IMG/VR virus record: IMGVR_UViG_3300038549_000056
Coordinates: 1-49,114 of that record
DNA: 49,114 nucleotides
Reading direction: 5' to 3' (one strand)
Origin: a virus
Below, one piece after another: positions 14,876 to 23,743 of this stretch (within the stretch, counting starts at the first letter, position 1; each line of letters starts with the position of its first letter). A program made the translations under genes and the position numbers. A model generated the notes under the pieces. It did no database searches. It saw nothing but the letters and a program-made list of their open reading frames with translations, and was not told where the DNA came from.

Positions 14876-16585
14876 GTGGAGACCGTGCGCAGCACCGCCT
14901 CCGTCCTCGCCGACATCCGCACGCGTCGGCTCTTCCTCCGGCTCGCCGGGCGCCCTCATCGGCGGCGAGGGCCCGTGCCGCGGCAGACGCAGCCCGACGC
15001 GATCCGGCTCAGCTACTTCCGAGCGCTTCTGCAGGTGCTCGCCCAGGCGAGGGCATTGGTCGAGCGTGCGACGCCGAAGCTCCGGGACATCGTCGAGCGG
15101 GCCGCAGCCGCGCGAGGCGACTCGAGGCTGGACGATGATCCCGACGACCCGAACGATCTCATCGACGGGCTCTCGGATGAGTTTTTCGGTGAGTTCACAA
15201 ATACGAAACTCTCCGACCTCGCCAAGGGGTACGGACAGCGCACCTCGGACTTCAACCGCCTCGAGCTCGGCCGGCAGTTCAAGAGCGCCCTCGGCATTGA
15301 CATCGTGAAGGCGGAGCCCTGGCTCGAGCCCAAGATCCAGACCTTCACACGCGAGAACGTCGCCCTCATCAAGTCGATCCCGAATCGCTATTTTGACGAC
15401 GTCGAGAAACAGGTCGTCGGCGGCATGCGCCAAGGCCTGCGGTGGGAGGAGATCGCGAAGGAGCTGGACCGGCGCTTCGAAGTCGCGGAGGGCCACGCCA
15501 AGCTTGTGGCGCGCGACCAGGTCGGCAAGTTCTTCGGCGATCTCAACCGGACCCGCCAGGAGGAGCTCGGCGTCACGTCGTTCATCTGGCGCACCGCGCG
15601 CGACAACCGCGTGCGCGAGGAGCACCAGGAGCTCGAGGGCGAGGAGTTCACCTGGGCCAATCCGCCGGCGGAGGGAATTCCGGGCGAGCCGATCAACTGC
15701 CGTTGCCAGGCTGAGCCGGTGATGAAGCCGCTCATCGAGGCGATCAAAGAGCCGGTCGTGACTCTGCCGGCAGTGCAGCCTTCATTCCCGAAGAATCCGG
15801 TTATCAAAGCGCCACCTGCCCCGGCCGCCCCGCCAGTTGCATTGCCAGTCGAGCAACTCGCCGTTGAGCGAAAGAATATCGTCGGCGCGCTTCCGTACGA
15901 GGAGGCAACGGCGTGGCATGCAGAGATGGCGCCGGCCGCAACGGCCTGGCGAGCAACGTTGCCGAAGGCCGAGGCAAGTGCTCTATCGAGTTACCAGGGA
16001 TCGGGCTATTCCCGAATGAATCGCCAGTTGCGGACCGGAGCGATCGAGGATCGAATCGCATTGGAGCGTCTTACGAGGGTGGTCAAGAAGGCGCCTCCCC
16101 TGCCGCGCGATGTGTGGGTGTGGCGGGGATTCCGATATGCGGAGCTCGCCCGCGACCCTGTGGGTCTCCTCCAGCGCAAGGGGCGAGTTCTGCAGGATCA
16201 GGGGTTCGTTTCAACCTCGATCCACAGCGGAAGAGCGCTGAGCTTCGCCGGATCCGATTCTGAGAGCTCGGTCCTCGTGCATCTCAAGTTGCCGGCCGGT
16301 ACCCGAACGCCATATCTCACCGGATCGGCTGGTGGAGCCTACGAGTATGAGCTACTATTGCAAAGGGAAGCGGAGTTCCGTGTGACCAAGGTCTACAAGA
16401 CCAAAGACGGTTTTACAGTGCTCGACGCCGAGCATACCGGCTCGAAGCCGAAGCCTTTGCCCAGGTCCAAGAAGAAAGACCGCGCCGACGCCGACGCCGG
16501 CGACGGCGAGCGCAAACGCGCCGACAAGTTCGTCTGGACCGAAGAGGACTTGGCAAGCGGCGGTCTCCGCTTCCGTCACGAATAG
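14876..16585 (+). CDS. Head morphogenesis protein (Mu gpF-like) fused to an ADP-ribosyltransferase
   Basis: A 569-residue two-part protein. Residues ~40-300 match the Mu F/SPP1 gp7 minor head family, ending in the characteristic REEHQELEGEEF...INCRCQ (CRC at 275-277). After a Pro-rich linker, residues ~340-510 form an ADP-ribosyltransferase of the ADPrib_exo_Tox type with the R-S-E signature: R417 in VWRGFR, S446-T447-S448 in QGFVSTS, and E490-Y-E492 before LLLQREAEFRV. The ExE pair is typical of arginine-modifying enzymes. A charged tail follows. The enzyme is probably carried in the particle and could enter the cell with DNA. The GTG start is uncertain (weak ribosome site). Confidence 0.88.
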   Translation: METVRSTASVLADIRTRRLFLRLAGRPHRRRGPVPRQTQPDAIRLSYFRALLQVLAQARALVERATPKLRDIVERAAAARGDSRLDDDPDDPNDLIDGLSDEFFGEFTNTKLSDLAKGYGQRTSDFNRLELGRQFKSALGIDIVKAEPWLEPKIQTFTRENVALIKSIPNRYFDDVEKQVVGGMRQGLRWEEIAKELDRRFEVAEGHAKLVARDQVGKFFGDLNRTRQEELGVTSFIWRTARDNRVREEHQELEGEEFTWANPPAEGIPGEPINCRCQAEPVMKPLIEAIKEPVVTLPAVQPSFPKNPVIKAPPAPAAPPVALPVEQLAVERKNIVGALPYEEATAWHAEMAPAATAWRATLPKAEASALSSYQGSGYSRMNRQLRTGAIEDRIALERLTRVVKKAPPLPRDVWVWRGFRYAELARDPVGLLQRKGRVLQDQGFVSTSIHSGRALSFAGSDSESSVLVHLKLPAGTRTPYLTGSAGGAYEYELLLQREAEFRVTKVYKTKDGFTVLDAEHTGSKPKPLPRSKKKDRADADAGDGERKRADKFVWTEEDLASGGLRFRHE

Positions 16586-16586
16586 A

Positions 16587-16627
16587 ACTGAGTCGCCTCA
16601 GTGATAGGTGGGGTCCGAGAGGGCCCC
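16587..16627 (+). promoter_or_regulatory. Two hairpins before the protease/scaffold gene, one over its ribosome site
   Basis: ACTGAG-TCGC-CTCAGT (16587-16602) follows the stop of the fusion gene. Next GGGGTCC-GAGA-GGGCCCC (16610-16627) makes a 7-bp stem with a GNRA-type tetraloop. The presumed ribosome site GAGAGGG lies in that loop and 3' arm, and the stem ends two bases before ATG 16630. Folding would hide the site and tune translation. Confidence 0.55.
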
Positions 16628-16629
16628 AT

Positions 16630-17847
16630 ATGCCAGACAAGATCCAGACAGGCAGCAATGGCGCAGTCCGTCGCTTCGACGTGCTCGAGCGGCTCGATGG
16701 TCCCAAGCTCCTCCCGAATGGATGGCTCCGCGCGAACGCGCACATCTCGCGCGTGGGGATCCAGGAGTACCGACGCGGCGACGGCACGATGCAGCGCGAA
16801 CTCCGTCCTCCCGAGACCGTCTTCGACCAGGAGTCCCTCGACTCTTTCGCGATGGTTCCAGTGACGGACGAGCACCCGCCCGAGGGCGTACTCACCGCGG
16901 AGAACACGGGCCGTTACCAGCGCGGTCACCTGGGCGAGAGCGTGAAGCCTGCGGGCGATCGCGTCCGCGCATCCATCCTCGTGACCGACGGCGACCTCGT
17001 GAAGTCGATCCTGGCCGGGAAGCAGGAACTCTCGTGCGGCTACACGTGCGAGCTCGATCCGACCCCAGGCGAATGGCAGGGAAAACGCTACGACGCAGTG
17101 CAAAGACGAGTCCGAGGGAACCACGTGGCCGTCGTGAACAGGGGGCGCGCGGGCTCCTCAGTCCGCCTGCAATTGGACACCGCCGACGGGGTTTCGATAG
17201 GTGGGGATCGTGATGACGAGCACGCCCCAGGCGAGCAGCCACAATCCGCGGAGGAACACACCGTGAAGATCAAGATCGATGGCGTGGAGTTCGAGGTCTC
17301 GGAGCAGGTTGCACAGGCCGTGGCCAAGCTCCAAGCGAAGACCGACGAAGCTCTCACCGAGCTCGGCAAGACCGAGAAGTCCCTCCGCGAGCAGCTCGCT
17401 GCTGAGAAGGGCCGCGCAGATGCTCTCGACGCCAAGGTCAAGGAAGTCGAGAAGGCGCGCGCGGACGCGGCCGATCCGAAGCGCGTCGCCGAGGCGGTAA
17501 AGGTCCGTGTCGCTCTGCTGACCCAGGCCCGCAAGGTGCTCGACGCCAAGGAGGCGGAGAAGCTCGACGAGCAGGACGAGCTCGGCATCCGCAAGGCGGT
17601 GGTCGCCAAGCGCTTCCCAGGCATGAAGCTCGACGGTCAGGAAGAGGCCTACGTCCGCGCGGCTTACGACTCCGCGATTATTGACGCGGGCGAGCAAGGT
17701 GTGGCCGCGGCGCGCACTGCCGGTGGTCCTCCTCCCAGCCGGAAGGACGGCGAGGAGCGGATCGACGCGGCCGAGTCCCGCAAGAAGATGCTCAAGGAAC
17801 TCGAAGGGCGCTGCAATCCCGACGGAGAGACGCACAAGGCGGCCTGA
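16630..17847 (+). CDS. Prohead protease/scaffold protein (DUF2213)
   Basis: A 405-residue protein. Residues ~1-195 match DUF2213: YRRGDGTMQRELRPPETVF, VPVTDEHPPEGVL, GKQELSCGYTCEL and the HVAVVNRGRAG block, thought to be a capsid-maturation protease. Residues ~210-300 are a long Ala/Glu/Lys coiled coil, typical of a scaffold domain. It directly precedes the decoration and major capsid genes, the usual place for a protease-scaffold fusion. Confidence 0.85.
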   Translation: MPDKIQTGSNGAVRRFDVLERLDGPKLLPNGWLRANAHISRVGIQEYRRGDGTMQRELRPPETVFDQESLDSFAMVPVTDEHPPEGVLTAENTGRYQRGHLGESVKPAGDRVRASILVTDGDLVKSILAGKQELSCGYTCELDPTPGEWQGKRYDAVQRRVRGNHVAVVNRGRAGSSVRLQLDTADGVSIGGDRDDEHAPGEQPQSAEEHTVKIKIDGVEFEVSEQVAQAVAKLQAKTDEALTELGKTEKSLREQLAAEKGRADALDAKVKEVEKARADAADPKRVAEAVKVRVALLTQARKVLDAKEAEKLDEQDELGIRKAVVAKRFPGMKLDGQEEAYVRAAYDSAIIDAGEQGVAAARTAGGPPPSRKDGEERIDAAESRKKMLKELEGRCNPDGETHKAA

Positions 17848-17899
17848 CGCTGAGCGAAGGGAAACTTTTTTCACAACCGTTTGACGAAGGAGACGTTCC

Positions 17900-18598
17900 A
17901 TGGCCCCCCAGACCACCTACCTCGACAAGCCGCCTGTTGCATTCGCCGGACAGCTCGCAGACATCGGCCCGAAGTACGCCGTGACGGGCGTGAACGAGGA
18001 GACGGTTGCCATTCCGTTCGGCCTCGGCATGACGAAAGGAACGGCCGAGGGCAAGTTCAAGCTGCCCACGCTCTCGACTGACAAGATCCATGGCATCGGC
18101 ATTCACTCGCACGATGTCGATCGGATCGGCTCGACCGAATGGCCATCTGAGGCGGGCATCGAGGCCGCTGAGGACTTCTCCGTGCTCGAGGACGGGCGCA
18201 TTTATGTGAAGGTCGAGGAAGCAGTGAACCAGCACGATACGGCCTACTGCCGCTTCGCGCTTGGAGCGCTTCTCGGTCGGGACCAGCTCGGCGCCTGGCG
18301 CAAGAGCGCCGATGCGGTCGGGGCCTGGGCCGGATCCACAGCCTACACCGTCGGCCAAAGAGTCGTGAACGACACCGGCAAGCTGTACGAGTGCATCACC
18401 GCCGGGACGAGCGCCGCTTCTGGTGGTCCCACCGGTACGAGCCAGGACATCACGGACGGCACGGCCCACTGGAAGTACGTACAGGCCCAGGCGACGGGAG
18501 CCACCGCCGCCATCGCGAAGGGCGCCGTCTTCGGGAGCGCCGCAGCGGCTGGCGGATTCGCCGTTCTGAGCTTTAACAAGGTCGTCAACCTGAGCTAA
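17900..18598 (+). CDS. Capsid decoration/cement protein with inserted Trp/Tyr/Gly module
   Basis: A 232-residue virion protein just upstream of the major capsid gene, resembling the cement (gp24-like) proteins that stabilise DUF2184 capsids. Residues ~143-194 (bases 18326-18481) are a separate module, W-AGSTAYTVGQRVVNDTGKLY then ECITAGTSAASGGPTG and DITDGTAHWKYV. The same module is in the tail sheath and J-like proteins. AAGGAG precedes the ATG. The cement assignment rests on position and composition; the module is certain as a repeat. Confidence 0.75.
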   Translation: MAPQTTYLDKPPVAFAGQLADIGPKYAVTGVNEETVAIPFGLGMTKGTAEGKFKLPTLSTDKIHGIGIHSHDVDRIGSTEWPSEAGIEAAEDFSVLEDGRIYVKVEEAVNQHDTAYCRFALGALLGRDQLGAWRKSADAVGAWAGSTAYTVGQRVVNDTGKLYECITAGTSAASGGPTGTSQDITDGTAHWKYVQAQATGATAAIAKGAVFGSAAAAGGFAVLSFNKVVNLS

Positions 18599-18646
18599 CG
18601 GAGCGTAAACCAGAGTTTGCGCCTACGGGCGCGCGAGGAGAAGAAA

Positions 18647-19573
18647 ATGCCGGGTTTCAACTTCAACAGGCTCGACGCGGCGGAGAATGCTTTCCTCGAG
18701 CGCAGCCTGAACGCAGTCAAGGCCAGGGCCTACGAGACGAAGTATCCCGAGCTCAAACTCCGGTTGCTCGTGCCCGTCTCTCACGAAACGCCCTCGGGCG
18801 CCGAGACGATCTCCTACGTCGAGTACGATGCCGTGGGTCAGGCGAAGCTGCTCGCGTCGTACGCCGACGACCTGCCCTCGGTCGATGTGCAGAGCAGGGA
18901 GGTCTTCGCGAAGATCAAGGGGCTGGGTACCTCCTACCGATACAACCGGCAGGAGATCCGGGCCGCCATGCAGGCCGGTATGCCACTCACCGATCGTAAG
19001 GCGCGCATGTCGCGACGAGCGATCGAGATCCTGATCGACGAGATCGGCGCCTCCGGTCACTCACTCTCTGGCCTCATCGGCCTGCTCAACATCCCCAACG
19101 CACTCGGGTACACCGTTCCCGCCGATGGTACCGGCTCCTCGAAGCTCTGGTCGACCAAGACGCCAGACCAGATCCTCCGCGACCTGAACGGGATCAAGAA
19201 CTACATCGTGACGCAGACGAAGGAAACCGAGCGTCCAAACACGATCATCGTCCCGCCTGCTCACTATGAGATCCTGGTCAACACGGCGCGCTCGACCACG
19301 AGCGACACGACCATCATGGAGTTCTGGCAGGGCACGAACCCGGATATCCGAATCATCTCCTGGGGGAAGTGCACCGGCGCCGGCGTCGGTCCGACCGACC
19401 GCATGGTCGCGTACCGCAACTCCGAGGAGGCGCTCTGGCTCGAAATGCCCCTTGAGTTCGAGCAGACCGAGCCTGAGCAACGCGGACTGAATTACATCAT
19501 CGCCTGCGAGGCGCGCACGGGCGGGATCATTTGCCCGCTGCCGTTCTCCGTGGCGTACGGCGACGGAATCTAG
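18647..19573 (+). CDS. Major capsid protein (DUF2184)
   Basis: A 308-residue HK97-fold capsid protein of the DUF2184 family. Recognisable blocks: NRLDAAENAFLERSLNAVKA at the N-terminus, PSGAETISYVEYDAVGQAKL, GLGTSYRYNRQEIRAAMQAG, the IIVPPAHYEIL segment and GGIICPLPFSVAYGDGI at the end. GAGGAG lies upstream of ATG 18647. No N-terminal propeptide is evident. Confidence 0.92.
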   Translation: MPGFNFNRLDAAENAFLERSLNAVKARAYETKYPELKLRLLVPVSHETPSGAETISYVEYDAVGQAKLLASYADDLPSVDVQSREVFAKIKGLGTSYRYNRQEIRAAMQAGMPLTDRKARMSRRAIEILIDEIGASGHSLSGLIGLLNIPNALGYTVPADGTGSSKLWSTKTPDQILRDLNGIKNYIVTQTKETERPNTIIVPPAHYEILVNTARSTTSDTTIMEFWQGTNPDIRIISWGKCTGAGVGPTDRMVAYRNSEEALWLEMPLEFEQTEPEQRGLNYIIACEARTGGIICPLPFSVAYGDGI

Positions 19574-19629
19574 GCCCCGAGGCTTGCAAGCGCAGGGATT
19601 CTTTTGGAGCACGGTCTACCGGAGGCGAC

Positions 19630-20016
19630 ATGAAGGTTGAGAACAAAGACAAGCGGATATGGAACATCGCCGATCGGGTTCGGCTTCTCCCAGGAGTGAA
19701 CGAGGTCGATGAGAAGATCTGGGACCTCCCCGAGGTCTCGAACTCAGCGGCCGACCTCGTGAGGGCTCGCCTCGTCGTCGTGCATCGGGGCGCGAGCGTC
19801 AAGGACCTCTCTGCGCTCAAACCGGACGAGGCAGTCGTAGTCGTGAAGGACACCGTAGACCGCGCTCTGCTCGAGCGGTGGGCGGGCACAGAGAAACGCA
19901 AGGCCGTGGCCGACGCAATCGCCGACCAACTCAAGGCGATTACGCCCGAGAAGAAGGCCGCTGAGAAGTCCAAGGACGAAGACGAGGAAGAGGCTCCTGC
20001 GCCTCGGAGGAAGTAA
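19630..20016 (+). CDS. Unknown protein between capsid and connector genes
   Basis: A 128-residue protein starting MKVENKDKRIWNIADRVRLL, with a compact N-terminal half and a Lys/Glu/Asp/Ala-rich tail. GGAGG precedes the ATG. It sits where small head or head-tail joining proteins are found; no family recognised with confidence. Confidence 0.75.
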   Translation: MKVENKDKRIWNIADRVRLLPGVNEVDEKIWDLPEVSNSAADLVRARLVVVHRGASVKDLSALKPDEAVVVVKDTVDRALLERWAGTEKRKAVADAIADQLKAITPEKKAAEKSKDEDEEEAPAPRRK

Positions 20017-20028
20017 CGGGAGGGCCGC

Positions 20029-20376
20029 GTGGCGACTCCCGCAGATGTCCGGCGTATAGCCCACGAGTTCGCCTCACTCACCGACGAGGAGATCGCTCCG
20101 TTCATCGCTGACGCGGAGACGGAACTTGGCTCTGATGCCTGGGGCGTGCTCTACGAGCGCGGGCTCATGTACCTGGTAGCGCATCTCCTCGCGGCTGCAC
20201 GACCTGACCTGTACAACGCTTCTGCCTCTGGCCCATTGCAATCTGAGAGAGTGGGCGAGGTTCAGCGCACCTACGCGGTAGCTGCTGTCTCTGCGAGTGC
20301 TTACTCCACGAGTCGATTCGGCACTGAGTTTGAGCGGCTTCGACGATCGTTGGGGCTGTCAATCGGGGTGATCTGA
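20029..20376 (+). CDS. Head-tail connector (DUF4054-like)
   Basis: A 115-residue, mostly helical protein resembling DUF4054 adaptor proteins (FIADAETELGSDAWG, YERGLMYLVAHLLA, YAVAAVSASAYSTSRFGTEF). GTG start with GGGAGGG upstream. It should attach to the portal and begin the neck. Confidence 0.8.
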   Translation: MATPADVRRIAHEFASLTDEEIAPFIADAETELGSDAWGVLYERGLMYLVAHLLAAARPDLYNASASGPLQSERVGEVQRTYAVAAVSASAYSTSRFGTEFERLRRSLGLSIGVI

Positions 20377-20377
20377 C

Positions 20378-20941
20378 ATGGCCACCCCTGGAGTCATCGA
20401 GATCGATCGCGGCTGGAATACGCTCGGAAAGCAACTCAAAGCCCTGGCGCGCGGTGACGCCTACGTGAAGGCCGGCATCCTCGGCGAGGCCGCGGCGAAG
20501 GTCGAGACGGAGCACCAGACCGAGAGCGGCACTCCGATGACGAATGTGCAGCTCGCGGTGATCCACGAGTTTGGAGCGCCGTCAGTGGGCATCCCGGCGC
20601 GCTCGTTCATCCGGGCGCCCTTCGATGCGAAGCGAAACGACTATCTCCAGGAACTCCGCAAGCACGTGCGCGGCGTCTATGAGGGCCGAGCTTTTCTGCA
20701 CAAGGTCCTCTCGATCATGGGCCTCAAGATGGAGTGGGACCAGAAGAACGCGGTCCTGCAAGGGGAGGGCATTCCGCCGCCGCTCGCGGATAGCACGATC
20801 AAGGCGAAGGAGCGCAAGGGCCGCTGGAACACGGCCGCGAAGGAAGCGCCTCGACCGCTCGTGGACACTGGCCGGCTCGTCGCCTCGATCTCGCACGCGG
20901 TCGTAGGGGTTGGTGGCGAGGGAGGGGAGGGCGGCAAGTGA
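20378..20941 (+). CDS. Neck/tail completion protein (HK97 gp10-like)
   Basis: A 187-residue protein with the family landmark VIHEFGAPSVGIPARSFIRA at residues ~61-80, then a helical region, and PLVDTGRLVASISH near the end. Proteins with this pattern finish the tail or join it to the head. It ends in a short Gly/Glu repeat and overlaps the next GTG by 4 bases. Confidence 0.82.
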   Translation: MATPGVIEIDRGWNTLGKQLKALARGDAYVKAGILGEAAAKVETEHQTESGTPMTNVQLAVIHEFGAPSVGIPARSFIRAPFDAKRNDYLQELRKHVRGVYEGRAFLHKVLSIMGLKMEWDQKNAVLQGEGIPPPLADSTIKAKERKGRWNTAAKEAPRPLVDTGRLVASISHAVVGVGGEGGEGGK

Positions 20942-21294
20942 GCCTCGCCGATGTCGTTCTCCATCTCGCCTCTGGAACGTACACCGTGACCCGGCAGACC
21001 GGCGGCTCGTACGTGAACGGCATATGGACGCCGGGCGGCTCGTCGACGTTCTCGATCGTCGCGTCGATCCAACCAACGAGCGGAGAGGACCTCGTACGCC
21101 TTCCCGAGGGCGTGCGCACGCGCGAACTCGTCACCGTCTTCACTCCGACCGAGTTGCAGGTGAAGAACGCTCCCGCGGGTACCGAGGCCGACCGCATCGC
21201 CTACAAGGGCGCGAGCTACGAAGTGCAGACCGTCGAGAAGTGGGATGAGCAAGGCGGTTTCTATCGCGCGGTCGCCGCCAAGATCGAACAATGA
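20938..21294 (+). CDS. Head closure/head-tail joining protein
   Basis: A 118-residue, beta-rich protein (YTVTRQTGGSYVNGIWTPGG, ELVTVFTPTEL, YEVQTVEKWDEQGGFY), resembling small head-closure proteins found between the connector and neck-terminator genes. GTG start in a 4-base overlap. Assigned by position and pattern. Confidence 0.7.
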   Translation: MSLADVVLHLASGTYTVTRQTGGSYVNGIWTPGGSSTFSIVASIQPTSGEDLVRLPEGVRTRELVTVFTPTELQVKNAPAGTEADRIAYKGASYEVQTVEKWDEQGGFYRAVAAKIEQ

Positions 21295-21812
21295 TGACCT
21301 GGACGACGCTCGAGAACGCCTTGCGCGTGTGGATGGAAGGCACCTTCGGCGCCGGCAAAGTGATCTGGTCGAGCCAGGATGCGCCCGAGCCGGCTCTCCC
21401 CTACGCCTCGCTCCAGCTTACCGGCCCACGGCCAGCGAGCTCGCTCCTCGAGGTGCACAACACTACGAATCTTGCGAACCCTGCTGGGCAGGAGATCGAG
21501 CAGACCGTCACCATGCACGGCGAGCTCACGCTGGTCTGCCAGGCACACGCAGCGCCCACCTGCGGCTCGAGCACGGCGAAGGAGCTCCTGCAGGCGGCTC
21601 GCATGCGGCTCTTCCTGCCATCGGTTCTCTACGCGCTCGAGCAAGCTGGTTTGGCCGTGCTCGGAGCGGGTGATACGCAGGATCTGACGGCGATACTCGA
21701 GACGAAGTTCCGGTCCCGAGCTGCCATGAACGTGAGGCTGGAAGTGGTCGACACACTCATAGAAAAAACCGGCTACATTGCGACCGCCAATGTGACCGGA
21801 GAGCCCGAGTAG
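21291..21812 (+). CDS. Neck/tail terminator protein (LIC_12616-like)
   Basis: A 173-residue protein resembling the neck-terminator family that precedes DUF3383 sheath genes: an N-terminal W-TTLENALRVWMEG helix, ASLQLTGPRP, a central HGELTLVCQAH strand pair and a C-terminal ALLETKF-like/NVRLEVVDTL segment. It overlaps the upstream gene by 4 bases. Confidence 0.75.
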   Translation: MMTWTTLENALRVWMEGTFGAGKVIWSSQDAPEPALPYASLQLTGPRPASSLLEVHNTTNLANPAGQEIEQTVTMHGELTLVCQAHAAPTCGSSTAKELLQAARMRLFLPSVLYALEQAGLAVLGAGDTQDLTAILETKFRSRAAMNVRLEVVDTLIEKTGYIATANVTGEPE

Positions 21813-21822
21813 GAGACTCCCC

Positions 21823-23301
21823 GTGCCCCTAAATGACATCTTCCAGATCAACGTGGTCGCGAGCTCGCCGGGCTTGACGGCCGCAGGTTTCGGCAAGCCC
21901 CTCATCCTCGGGGCCTACCTCAAGACGTGGGCCGAGCGTTACCGTGAGTATACGGACATGAGTGGTGTGGGTAATGACTTCCGGACGGACGAGCCGGAAT
22001 ACAAGGCCGCGGCCAAGTGCTTCTCTCAGAATCCCAGACCGCCGAAGATCGCGGTCGGCCGCGGAACGCTTCCTCCGACACAGCGCTTCGCCGTCACCCC
22101 GACGGTGCAGAACTCGACGGTCTACTCGCTCCGAGTCGGCGACGAGACGGCGAGCTACACATCGGATTCCTCGGCGCTCCTGTCCGAGATCATCGCGGGC
22201 CTCGTGGCTGCCGTGAATGCGCTCGCAGCGGCCTGGCAGGCCAGCCACGCATATGCCGTTGGCGATCGCTGTTCCAATGGCGGGAACGTCTACGAGGTGA
22301 TCACGGCCGGGACGAGCGCGGCGAGCGGCGGGCCGAGCGGATACACGGCCGACGTGACTGACGGCACTGTCCACTGGAAGTACATCAGCGCGGCCGTGAC
22401 GGCGAGCGACCAGACGACGTACATGCGCGTCGTGCTCCAGACGGCCGGCGCCTGGCAGGCCCTCGAGGTCGAGGACGTGAACCTCCTGTCGATCGCGCAG
22501 GACCATGCGGATCCAGGTGTCGCGACCGATCTGGCGGCGATCAAGCTCGTCGATAACACCTGGTACGGGCTCGAAACCTGCTGGAATTCAAAAGCATACA
22601 TCCTCGCCGCTGCGGTTTGGGTCGAGGCGAACGAGAAGCTCTATGTCGCGCAGAGTCAGGATACCGAGTGCGCGATGGTGGCGGAGGCCTCCGCGACCGA
22701 CGTGGCGAAGACCGCGAAAACTTCGGCCTATGCACGCACGGCGATCATCTACCACCCGGCAACCGACGCTTTCGCCGATGCGGCCTGGGTCGGGAAGTGC
22801 TTCCCCCTCAACGCTGGAAGCGAGACGTGGAAATTCAAGGAGCTCGCAAGCGTGGAGGTCGTACTCCTCACGCCGACGCAAAAGGCCAACCTCGACGCGA
22901 AGTACGCCAACTACTACTACGACGCGGGCGGTGTTTACATCACCAGCGAGGGCAAGGTCGCGGCAAACGAGTGGATCGACGTTGTCCGAGGGCGCGACGC
23001 GCTCAAGTCCGATATGCAGGTCCGGCTCGTAAACGCCTTCACGGATCCGACGGTGTCGAAGGTCCCGTACACGGATCCTGGAATCCAGGTAGTGCGTGGC
23101 CAGGTGCTGGCCTCTCTGAGATCGTTCGAGAGCGAGAAGGCCGGATTTCTCATAGCGGACTCGTCAGAGGTTCAGGTTCCGTTGGCCGCGGATGTGTCAG
23201 TAGAGGATCGATCGAACCGAGTGCTCGACGACGTCACTTTTACCTCCAAGCTTCAGGGCGCAATTCACTCCGGAACGATTTCTGGCGTAGTGACTTACTG
23301 A
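21823..23301 (+). CDS. Contractile tail sheath protein (DUF3383) with inserted module
   Basis: A 492-residue sheath subunit of the DUF3383 family; the C-terminal half (YDAGGVYITSEGKVAANEWI, VRGRDALKSDMQVRL, VPYTDPGI) is typical. Between the two parts of the sheath body, residues ~138-188 (bases 22234-22386) are the WQASHAYAVGD...DGTVHWKYI module shared with the decoration and J-like proteins; the sheath sequence resumes with QTTYMRV. GTG start with AGGAG upstream. It shows that the phage has a contractile tail. Confidence 0.9.
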   Translation: MPLNDIFQINVVASSPGLTAAGFGKPLILGAYLKTWAERYREYTDMSGVGNDFRTDEPEYKAAAKCFSQNPRPPKIAVGRGTLPPTQRFAVTPTVQNSTVYSLRVGDETASYTSDSSALLSEIIAGLVAAVNALAAAWQASHAYAVGDRCSNGGNVYEVITAGTSAASGGPSGYTADVTDGTVHWKYISAAVTASDQTTYMRVVLQTAGAWQALEVEDVNLLSIAQDHADPGVATDLAAIKLVDNTWYGLETCWNSKAYILAAAVWVEANEKLYVAQSQDTECAMVAEASATDVAKTAKTSAYARTAIIYHPATDAFADAAWVGKCFPLNAGSETWKFKELASVEVVLLTPTQKANLDAKYANYYYDAGGVYITSEGKVAANEWIDVVRGRDALKSDMQVRLVNAFTDPTVSKVPYTDPGIQVVRGQVLASLRSFESEKAGFLIADSSEVQVPLAADVSVEDRSNRVLDDVTFTSKLQGAIHSGTISGVVTY

Positions 23302-23313
23302 CAGGAGTGATCG

Positions 23314-23742
23314 ATGGAAACCAAGACAGTCGACCCGGCAAAGCGCATCTTCACGGTTGGCGCTACCCCTATCACGGGGTTCGCGGAGGGGACATACATC
23401 AAGGTCGAGCGGGCGAATGACGACTTTACGTCATACGTCGGATCGACGGGCGAAGGGGCTCGTTCACGAACCAGGAATCGGAGCGGTACCTTCGAGATCA
23501 CGCTCATGGAAACCTCGCCAGACAACGACCTACTCGCGGGTTATGCGGCTGCGGACAGGGCGTCCGGCGTCGGAATGGTGCCCGTCACTCTTCGTGATCT
23601 CCATGGCACGACCGAGGCGTTTGCGGCCGAGGCGTGGGTCAAAAAGCTTCCAGCCATCGAGATGGGGAACACGGTCGGTACGCGCGTGTGGATCATCGAG
23701 ACCTGCAAGCTCGAGATGAACCCGGGCGGAAACGTGATCTAA
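23314..23742 (+). CDS. Tail tube protein (DUF3277-like)
   Basis: A 142-residue protein with the family pattern: GFAEGTYIKVERANDDFTSYVG at the start, RNRSGTFEITLMETSPDND in the middle, and AWVKKLPAIEMGNTVGTRVW near the end. It follows the sheath gene, as expected for the inner tube. AGGAG precedes ATG 23314. Confidence 0.88.
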   Translation: METKTVDPAKRIFTVGATPITGFAEGTYIKVERANDDFTSYVGSTGEGARSRTRNRSGTFEITLMETSPDNDLLAGYAAADRASGVGMVPVTLRDLHGTTEAFAAEAWVKKLPAIEMGNTVGTRVWIIETCKLEMNPGGNVI

Positions 23743-23743
23743 C

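Noticed and set aside
14769-15308. Alternative frame at the start of the minor head gene
   Set aside because: Ser/Arg/Pro-rich shadow of the head morphogenesis frame, without family features.
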